From JAAYJM01 sp964498585 (GTDB lineage Bacteria; Bacteroidota; Ignavibacteria; Kapaibacteriales; UBA2268): a stretch of DNA of 20,445 nucleotides. The stretch spans positions 1 to 20,445 of the forward strand of contig CAZCHH010000060.1 of assembly GCA_964498585.1 (NCBI GenBank), in the 5' to 3' direction. Below, piece by piece: positions 15,120 to 20,445 of the stretch. The notes below the pieces were generated by a model. The model ran no database searches. It was not told the DNA's origin and saw nothing but the letters and a program-made list of their open reading frames with translations. How positions within the stretch are numbered: position 1 is the stretch's first letter; every line of letters starts with the position of its first letter. A program made the translations under genes and the position numbers.

Positions 15120-16190
15120 CTAATTATTATTAAAATTATAAAAAGTGAGTATTTTTTTTGCAGTATCGAATTCTGCTTCTACCCCGATAGGAATAGTAGC
15201 ATTTCTGTTCGAATGGCCAAAAGGAAAACTAATTAAAGTAGGTTTCCCAATTTCTTTAAAATGCTGTTCGAACACTTCTCTTAGAGTAGGCGAGTAGCCG
15301 GGGAAAAAATTTCTTTTTCTGTCTAATTTATCTAAATCACCAATTATGATAGCTGCGACCTCATCAAATTTGCCGGCTAATCGAAGTTGAGTTAGCATCC
15401 TATCTATTTTGTATGGCTCTTCTGCTTTTTCTTCAATCAACAAAATAGCATTTTTTGTATTTATTTCATAAGGAGTGCCAATTAATGAATTCAAAACGGA
15501 TAGATTACCACCCACAATAGGTCCTTTTGCCTTTCCTTCTACGATTACTTTTGAGTTAGTAGCTTCAATAGAGATACTTTCTTTAGTTTCGTTTAAAAGT
15601 ACTTTCTTAAACGATTTATAAATAAACTCATTGAAACTTGAAGCAACTGGTCCGTGAAACGTAATTAAATCGCATCTATAACTAATTACATTAATTAAAG
15701 CAGTAATATCGCTAAATCCGATAATCATTTTTGGATTTTTACGTATTAAATCATAATTAAGCAAAGGAAGAATTCTCAAGGTGCCCCAGCCACCTCTTGC
15801 GCACATTATTCCATTAATATCTTCTCTTTGAATAAATTCCATAAATTCAGTTGCCCGGTCTTCATCTGAAGCTGAAAAATATTTATGTTTAGTATTGTGA
15901 TTTTTTACTGTATCGCCAATTTCTATTTTTATACCCTGTCTTTTAAATGCAGAAACCCAACTCGCGACCTGACCGGGTGATGAAGGGCTTGCAGGAGCTG
16001 TGATTGCAACTGTATCACCTTTCTTTAATATTTTTGGAAAAAAAGGGTATCGTTTTACATCACTTAGTAAAGTATATTGCTTGTTTTGAGCTTTTAAACC
16101 TTCGGATAGCAAACTATTACCAAGTGGTAGTAGTGATATTGCCTGAATGCCTTTTATAAAACTACGTCTATTAATTTTTTTTCTTTCCAT
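15120..16190 (-). CDS. Peptidase S66 / LD-carboxypeptidase with twin-arginine signal
   Basis: A 356-residue serine peptidase of family S66, which cuts the terminal D-alanine from murein tetrapeptides during peptidoglycan recycling; some members (MccF) inactivate microcin C. The family pattern is complete: VAITAPASP near the start, ARGGWGTLRILPLLNY, nucleophile S160 in IIGFSDITAL, LLIEEKAEEPYKIDRML with the catalytic Glu near 253, and H326 in FPFGHS. The N terminus NRRSFIKGIQAISLLPLG is a Tat-type signal, so folded export to the periplasm is likely. ATG at 16190 is preferred over an upstream TTG at 16214, since it places the twin arginine about 8 residues in. It heads the operon with the secreted protein, yraN and lipB. 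Confidence 0.9.
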   Translation of the reverse strand: MERKKINRRSFIKGIQAISLLPLGNSLLSEGLKAQNKQYTLLSDVKRYPFFPKILKKGDTVAITAPASPSSPGQVASWVSAFKRQGIKIEIGDTVKNHNTKHKYFSASDEDRATEFMEFIQREDINGIMCARGGWGTLRILPLLNYDLIRKNPKMIIGFSDITALINVISYRCDLITFHGPVASSFNEFIYKSFKKVLLNETKESISIEATNSKVIVEGKAKGPIVGGNLSVLNSLIGTPYEINTKNAILLIEEKAEEPYKIDRMLTQLRLAGKFDEVAAIIIGDLDKLDRKRNFFPGYSPTLREVFEQHFKEIGKPTLISFPFGHSNRNATIPIGVEAEFDTAKKILTFYNFNNN

Positions 16191-16286
16191 TTTTAGATCA
16201 ATAACAAATAACAATTTAGCAATTTTTTACGAAAATGCAAATTACGAAGCAAACCTTCTAAATACTTTATTCTCGTTAATCTGAAT

Positions 16287-16583
16287 CTATCTAACAATCG
16301 GATAAAACACATACCAATTAAAAAAATAAATACAAATCCAAAATAATGCTAAACCAAAACTGGTTGAAATTGAAGAAATTATAATTCTGTGTTTTCCAGT
16401 AAATTTTTGATGCAAGTATTTAAAATTAACAACAAAAAGAGTTATTAACAAAATAAGCATCATAAGAGCAAATAAAATTTCACTCATACTCTCAGAAACA
16501 GAAAATTCAATTGATATTAGAAATACATTTATAGCAAAGAAAATCAACAAAACAGCAATACTAAAGATTAATGATTTTTTCAT
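16287..16583 (-). CDS. Small three-helix membrane protein, unknown
   Basis: A 98-residue protein with three hydrophobic segments at about 5-26, 33-55 and 66-92, and a basic loop (KYLHQKFTGKHR) between the second and third. The start ATG at 16583 has a strong AGGAGA ribosome-binding site 5-6 nt upstream, which supports a real gene. No family is recognised. It lies 96 bp upstream of the LD-carboxypeptidase and 90 bp behind the HAD gene, on the same strand, and could be part of either transcript. Confidence 0.7.
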   Translation of the reverse strand: MKKSLIFSIAVLLIFFAINVFLISIEFSVSESMSEILFALMMLILLITLFVVNFKYLHQKFTGKHRIIISSISTSFGLALFWICIYFFNWYVFYPIVR

Positions 16584-16673
16584 CTATTTCTCCTAAATAT
16601 TTATTTTATTTATTAATACGTTTTGAATTTTAAAATATTATTATTTTGTATTAACAATTTTGATATTTAAGAA

Positions 16674-17369
16674 TTATATTTTTTCATCGGATTTGTTTAG
16701 TATAAAATTTTCGATTTCATTATAGTTATTAAAAACCGGATAATCGTTAACATCAATTAAATTTTTCTTATTGTTGTAATCTAATCCAATAAAATCAATA
16801 CCAATTTTTTTGCACGATAGATAATCCCAAAAGCCATCTCCAATATATGTGATTTGATTAAAGCTAGTCTTTTTGTAGAGAACTTTTGATTTTTCAATTG
16901 CATTTAAAAGAATTTCAGAGCGTTCATTTGAAATATCTGAATGTGATAAAGGCACTTTGTTCGTATCAAAATCAATAAGTTGCAATTTGAAAATAGCCGA
17001 TTCATACCAGCAGCCAGTTGCAATACTTACAGCATATTTCCTTTCTAATAATTCATTAAGAAGATGAGTAGCACCGGGAATTTCAATTTTGCTTTCCTCC
17101 ATTTTTTTTAAATAATTATCTAGCATTTTCAGAAAGTGAATTTTCGTTTTTCTTAATTCGTTGACAGATATATCATTATTAAAAATTTGTCTGTAAATAG
17201 AAGAAAATAGTCCGGAATCTGTTCCGCTTGCTTCCTGTTTTAGCAAATCCCAATTTATCTCATCTATATTAATTTTATAGAGTTCCTCAAAAGTCTTTTG
17301 AAAGCAGAAATCGTCAATATCGACAGTATTTGTTATAGTCCCGTCAATATCAAAAATATATAAATCCAT
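16674..17369 (-). CDS. HAD-superfamily hydrolase (phosphatase)
   Basis: A 231-residue cytoplasmic hydrolase. Motif I FDIDGT contains the nucleophile D7 and acid D9, a mainly helical C1 cap spans about 15-95, motif II is SIATG (T118), a motif III lysine lies near 160-167 (EKSKVLYKK), and motif IV is YIGDGFWD (D178, D182). The arrangement resembles phosphoglycolate phosphatase or beta-phosphoglucomutase-like subfamily I enzymes; the substrate is unknown. The start ATG at 17369 follows GAGG at a good distance. It lies 90 bp behind the methyltransferase gene on the same strand. Confidence 0.88.
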   Translation of the reverse strand: MDLYIFDIDGTITNTVDIDDFCFQKTFEELYKINIDEINWDLLKQEASGTDSGLFSSIYRQIFNNDISVNELRKTKIHFLKMLDNYLKKMEESKIEIPGATHLLNELLERKYAVSIATGCWYESAIFKLQLIDFDTNKVPLSHSDISNERSEILLNAIEKSKVLYKKTSFNQITYIGDGFWDYLSCKKIGIDFIGLDYNNKKNLIDVNDYPVFNNYNEIENFILNKSDEKI

Positions 17370-17459
17370 CTTTACCTCGTAAAATGAACAAAGTGCAATT
17401 TAATGCAGAAAAATTAAAAAAAAATAAAGTTACAATTAAGTTTTGATTAATAAAGAATC

Positions 17460-19112
17460 TTAAATATCATTTTCAAAAAGTTCTAATTCTTCATTATTTC
17501 CATTTGGCATCGAATTGTTAATTGCTTTAAAAAATGTAGTGTTATCCACTCCACCGGGAAGTCTTATTTCTTTTCCCAAAAGCAATTCTTCAATAGTAAT
17601 TATTTGAACACGGGCAAATTTATATGGATTATATGGTCCGGCTTCTTTAGCAGTTTCAAGCATTTGTTTAGTAACACTTTCCTTGAAGCAGGCAAACACA
17701 CCCAAATCTGCCTTCCTTTCATTAAGTATATGAATAAACTCTCTGATGTTTTTAACTCCAACATTTCCGCTTTTTACTTCGATTAAAACGATGCTTTTTT
17801 CTTTGTTATTTTTATAAAAAGTCAAATAACCATCCCAGCCGCCATCAGCAGTTTTTTTAGGATTAAGTACTCCGCCGAGCAAAAATTCAACCACCCATTG
17901 CTGAAAATCAATTCTTCCTTTTTTGTCTTTTGTAGCCAATTCCTTTGCAGAAGCAATATCTTTAGGAAAACCGTTTATTTCAATTGTATTTAGAAATTCT
18001 CTTTTAGCATTTTCTTCTAAAGAATCAGTTAATCTTTTTAAAATCAATTTAATTGCAAGATGAGAAATATCGGCACCAATCCAATTTCTGTTTAACTGGT
18101 TTGCAACAGAAACAGAAGTTCCGCAGCCACAGAAGAAATCTGCAACGATATCACCTTCTTTGCTGCTTGCCTTTATAATTCTTTCAAGCAATGCTTCTGG
18201 CTTTTGGGTAGGGTAGCCGAGTCTTTCGATTCCTTTAGCAATATAAACATCAGTCCACACATTGCTAACTTCTTTTCCAATATAATCTTCGATAAAATAT
18301 TTTCTATAAGGTTTCCCATTTTTAGACCAGTAAACTCTGTTTTCTAAATCAAACTGTTCTAATTTGTCTCGACTTACCATCCATCCATAAGAACCAGGGG
18401 TAAAACCTTTATATTCATATACTAAGTTTGGTCTTTCGCCTAATGATGAGTTCCTTAAAATATTATCTGTTCTAAATCTATTTCCATTTTCATCTATTTT
18501 ATTAAATTTCTTGTTTAATTCTGATTTAGATAGTTTAATCAATGGAATATTGAAATAATAGTCATTAGATTTAGAATAAAAGAAGATTGTATCGTTTGAA
18601 AAACCAAAAGAACGTTTATCGAATTGAGACCCTTTTTTTGCAGTTTGTCGTTTCCAAATAATTTCATTCCTAAAATTTTCTCTTTTAAAAATCAAGTCGC
18701 AAATAATTTTGAGATAGTGGCTCATTGTTGGGTCGCAATGAAGATAAAAAGAGCCGCTATCTTTCAATAATTTATGCATATACAAAATTCGGAATGAAAT
18801 AGTTGTTAAATATGCAACTATTGATTTTGATACATCAATTTCATCTAAATTTTTTAAATACTTATATAAATTTATATGTAAGTCTGCTATTTCCAATAAA
18901 GAATCTTTATAGCTGATATTGCTCCAAGTGTCTGCAAATGCCTCGCGCTGCGCTTTAACGTCTTTCATTTCAATATCTTCAAAAAGAATATTATAATTCC
19001 TTTTGGAATTAAAAGGTGGGTCGATATAAATCAAATCAATAAATCCTTCTGAATGCTTTAAAGTCAATTCTTTTAAAACATCAAGGCAGTCTCCAAAATA
19101 TAGTTGTTTCAT
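17460..19112 (-). CDS. Fused DNA methyltransferase (N6-A/N4-C type) and PD-(D/E)XK nuclease domain
   Basis: A 550-residue protein. The N-terminal part is a beta-class amino-methyltransferase: motif IV DPPF at 31-34, a central variable part (about 150-290) that probably reads the DNA target, TQKPEALLERI (302-312), then the SAM-binding motif I ADFFCGCGTS (324-332), usually DFFxGSGT. The C-terminal 150 residues resemble an Mrr-like restriction endonuclease: ADGGWDGYL (422-430, D427) and VLIEVKSGN (E445, K447), followed by a helix and FACF. No separate endonuclease, specificity subunit or ATPase is nearby, so modification and cleavage may sit in one chain. ATG at 19112 is chosen because the domain begins at once (MKQLYFGDCLDVL); a TTG 15 codons earlier is less likely. 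Confidence 0.88.
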   Translation of the reverse strand: MKQLYFGDCLDVLKELTLKHSEGFIDLIYIDPPFNSKRNYNILFEDIEMKDVKAQREAFADTWSNISYKDSLLEIADLHINLYKYLKNLDEIDVSKSIVAYLTTISFRILYMHKLLKDSGSFYLHCDPTMSHYLKIICDLIFKRENFRNEIIWKRQTAKKGSQFDKRSFGFSNDTIFFYSKSNDYYFNIPLIKLSKSELNKKFNKIDENGNRFRTDNILRNSSLGERPNLVYEYKGFTPGSYGWMVSRDKLEQFDLENRVYWSKNGKPYRKYFIEDYIGKEVSNVWTDVYIAKGIERLGYPTQKPEALLERIIKASSKEGDIVADFFCGCGTSVSVANQLNRNWIGADISHLAIKLILKRLTDSLEENAKREFLNTIEINGFPKDIASAKELATKDKKGRIDFQQWVVEFLLGGVLNPKKTADGGWDGYLTFYKNNKEKSIVLIEVKSGNVGVKNIREFIHILNERKADLGVFACFKESVTKQMLETAKEAGPYNPYKFARVQIITIEELLLGKEIRLPGGVDNTTFFKAINNSMPNGNNEELELFENDI

Positions 19113-19465
19113 AGTGTTTTGTTTTTTTAGCACTGAGAAATTAGCATTATTTTTCAAAATATTGATTTCAAAAAAGTAAAAATACTAATTTTTATGTTTA
19201 AAATCAAGACAAAATCTTATTCTGTTTTTATTTAAAGAATTAACCAATAATTCCGTTACTAAACATTTCAGTTCTTTATCTTTTAAGTCTGTTTAAAATA
19301 AGTTCAACTTTCGGATAAGCACTGTCAATGATTATTCTGGTTACAAATATATAATTCCTAAGGAATAAATTTAAAAACACTAATACTATTTCTGCTTGCT
19401 ATTATAAAAATTAATAAATACAGGTTACGAATAAACACCTCTAAAGAGGAAAATAAGTATGATAA
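19113..19465. other. Gene-free AT-rich spacer with two small palindromes
   Basis: This is upstream of the methyltransferase and should hold its promoter; none matches the Bacteroidota consensus well. ATTCC-TA-AGGAAT (19353-19365) resembles the diverged palindrome of the MITE interior near 391-402. CCTCT-AA-AGAGG (19438-19449) lies just before the 21-bp array. No coding sequence is seen. Confidence 0.5.
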
Positions 19466-19466
19466 A

Positions 19467-19738
19467 GTAGAAATTTAATTCATCTTCGTAGTAATATAAT
19501 CTTCTATCGTAGTAATAAATTCCATCTTTGTAGTAATTAAATTTTTTATCGTAGTAGTTATATTTATCATCGTAGTAATATAATCTTCTATCGTAGTAAT
19601 AAATTCTATCATTGTAGTAATATAATCTTCTATCGTAGTAATAAATTCTATCATTGTAGTAATTAAATTTTTAATCGTAGTAATTATTTTTATCATCGTA
19701 GTAATTATATAATAAAAAGTAGTAATATAATTAAGCAA
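19467..19738. repeat. 21-bp tandem array, 12 copies plus one decayed unit
   Basis: GTAGTAAT begins at 19488, 19509, 19530, 19551 (GTAGTAGT), 19572, 19593, 19614, 19635, 19656, 19677, 19698 and 19719: twelve copies at exactly 21 bp with no indel. A decayed unit (GTAGAAAT) sits in phase at 19467. The sequence between cores varies, and in the middle two unit types alternate, giving a 42-bp higher-order period. An inverted core (ATCACTAC) lies just outside at 19763-19770. Only one minus-strand frame is open through all units. Confidence 0.9.
19475..19738 (-). CDS. Possible heptad-repeat protein encoded by the 21-bp array, doubtful
   Basis: On the minus strand the array encodes about 87 residues as a seven-residue repeat: ITT followed by four variable residues, alternating units such as ITTMIEF and ITTIEDY. 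The frame stays open because the period is divisible by three and TAA/TAG are avoided, and it ends in TAA at 19475. The only start is TTG at 19738, with no ribosome-binding site and a stop two codons upstream. Heptads with hydrophobic residues at fixed places could form a coiled coil, but the high Thr content argues against a standard one. It may equally be a non-coding array. Confidence 0.25.
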   Translation of the reverse strand: MLNYITTFYYIITTMIKIITTIKNLITTMIEFITTIEDYITTMIEFITTIEDYITTMINITTTIKNLITTKMEFITTIEDYITTKMN

Positions 19739-19858
19739 AGATTATAATATTTATTAAAAATAATCACTACTTTATTTTAAAATATTAATACTTCTATAAA
19801 TTATATATAAGAATTTTATATTTATTTATGTATTATTTTTCTATTAATTATTATATAA

Positions 19859-20183
19859 AAGGAATATAATATAGATGTTATAAAAAATAATAATCTTATA
19901 AGAGATACTTTTGGAGTAAGAATAGAAAGATTAATAGCAATAAAGGGAAATATTGCATCTATACAAGATGAATTGCAGGATTCTTGCCAAGTCAATATTC
20001 AAGGAGAAGCCAATCTATTACAATGATTATGGTTTCGATGAGCCATTCCCTTTGAGCTCAAACGACAAATTATCAAGAGTTAATCTGGTTCTGTCAGTAA
20101 ATCAGCGGCATATTTCAGAAGCTGTAACTCCTTTGCTTCCCGTTTTGTTAACCTAACGTTTGGAAATCGCCAGATTAACGAAA
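19859..20183. other. Unassigned stretch, possibly decayed coding sequence
   Basis: Base composition becomes less AT-extreme here. On the plus strand a frame from 19859 to about 20026 lacks a start codon (includes NNNLIRDTFGVRIERLIAIK), and an overlapping frame from 19953 to 20156 has an ATG but no ribosome-binding site. On the minus strand a short frame includes RLTKREAKELQLLKYAADLL. None is long, none is recognised, and they overlap in conflicting frames. This looks like a remnant of a gene broken by frameshifts, or chance. Confidence 0.3.
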
Positions 20184-20445
20184 TGCTTTATTTAAATTGA
20201 GAAGACATCACTTAACACAGTCATTCTGAGCGCAGCGAAGAATCCAGAAAAATTTCTTTTAACCACTATTCTCTGGATTCTTCACTTCGTTCAGAATGAC
20301 CGAAGATGTCATTGGTAACCCCTTAATAAAGGAAGACTTTTATTTAAATAGAGAATGACATCAATTAACACAGTCATTCTGAGCGCAGCGAAGAATCCAG
20401 AAAAACTTCTTTTAACCACTATTCTCTGGATTCTTCACTTCGTTC
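20184..20445. repeat. Alternating A-B-A palindromic repeat array, cut by window end
   Basis: After a truncated type B unit (about 20184-20207) come type A (20220-20300, 81 bp), type B (20308-20359, 52 bp) and type A again (20373-20445, cut off). The A units begin 153 bp apart and are nearly identical. Each A unit is a long hairpin: GTCATTCTGAGCGCAGCGAA and GAATCCAG pair with CTGGATTC and TTCACTTCGTTCAGAATGAC. This is a tandem duplication of a composite A+B unit. Confidence 0.8.

Noticed and set aside
16191..16214. TTG start adding 8 residues to the LD-carboxypeptidase
   Set aside because: ATG at 16190 gives a normal Tat signal peptide with a short basic start; the TTG extension adds hydrophobic residues ahead of the twin arginine.
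19113..19157. TTG start adding 15 residues to the methyltransferase
   Set aside because: The methyltransferase domain begins directly at ATG 19112 (MKQLYFGDCLDVL), and the extension has no conserved features.
19467..19738. CRISPR array
   Set aside because: The period is 21 bp with an 8-bp conserved core; there are no 23-40 bp repeats with unique spacers of similar size, and no cas genes are present.
19467..19738. Plasmid or phage replication origin with iterons
   Set aside because: The 21-bp period fits iterons, but no replication initiator, partition gene or DnaA boxes were recognised, and all neighbouring genes are chromosomal housekeeping types.
19953..20156. 67-residue plus-strand protein
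   Set aside because: No ribosome-binding site or recognisable family, and it overlaps other equally plausible short frames; it is reported only as an unassigned stretch.
20373..20445. Insertion sequence at the right edge
   Set aside because: No transposase reading frame lies in or near the repeats; they are short non-coding palindromes.

Overview
This is an AT-rich chromosomal window, most likely from an FCB-group bacterium (Bacteroidota, Ignavibacteriota or Kapabacteria-like). The evidence is an LpxC-FabZ fusion gene followed directly by lpxA, a SusC-like TonB-dependent receptor with an N-terminal carboxypeptidase-regulatory-like domain, a PAS-LuxR regulator, a candidate Bacteroidota-type promoter (TTG, 20 bp, TAATTTTG), and dispersed GTCATTCTGA...TCAGAATGAC repeats. 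The exact phylum cannot be settled by eye.

Layout. 1-627 is a gene-free patchwork of small repeats, including a 283-bp miniature inverted-repeat element (189-471) inserted into a second repeat whose uninterrupted copy lies at 1-29. On the minus strand follow a two-domain VOC protein (628-1413), a DUF898-like membrane protein (1840-2802) and a PAS-LuxR regulator (3147-3941). The regulator is divergent from a TonB-dependent receptor (4038-6284, plus). A moxR-epimerase pair (7327/7324 overlap, minus) sits between two inverted copies of a third repeat (6317-6409 and 8529-8680).

An envelope operon on the plus strand runs lpxC-fabZ (9082), lpxA (10494), then a WbaP-type sugar-phosphate transferase (11278-12756). 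It links lipid A synthesis to the first step of surface polysaccharide assembly. A tRNA-Gly(GCC) gene with a clear terminator lies on the minus strand at 13045-13117. A compact minus-strand operon follows: LD-carboxypeptidase (peptidoglycan recycling), an unknown secreted protein, yraN and lipB. Then come a small membrane protein, a HAD hydrolase and a fused DNA methyltransferase/PD-(D/E)XK nuclease (17460-19112).

The last 1.3 kb has no recognisable gene. It holds a tandem array with an exact 21-bp period (core GTAGTAAT, 12 copies plus a decayed 13th, no indels) that is open in one minus-strand frame as an ITT heptad repeat, a stretch of possibly decayed coding sequence, and an alternating A-B-A array of short palindromic repeats that runs off the window end. 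The same A and B repeats alternate at 8693-8901.

The best candidates for something undescribed are the 21-bp array, the single-chain methyltransferase-nuclease next to it, and the modular repeat families sharing GTCATT/AATGAC ends. None of these was proven here to be a functional system.
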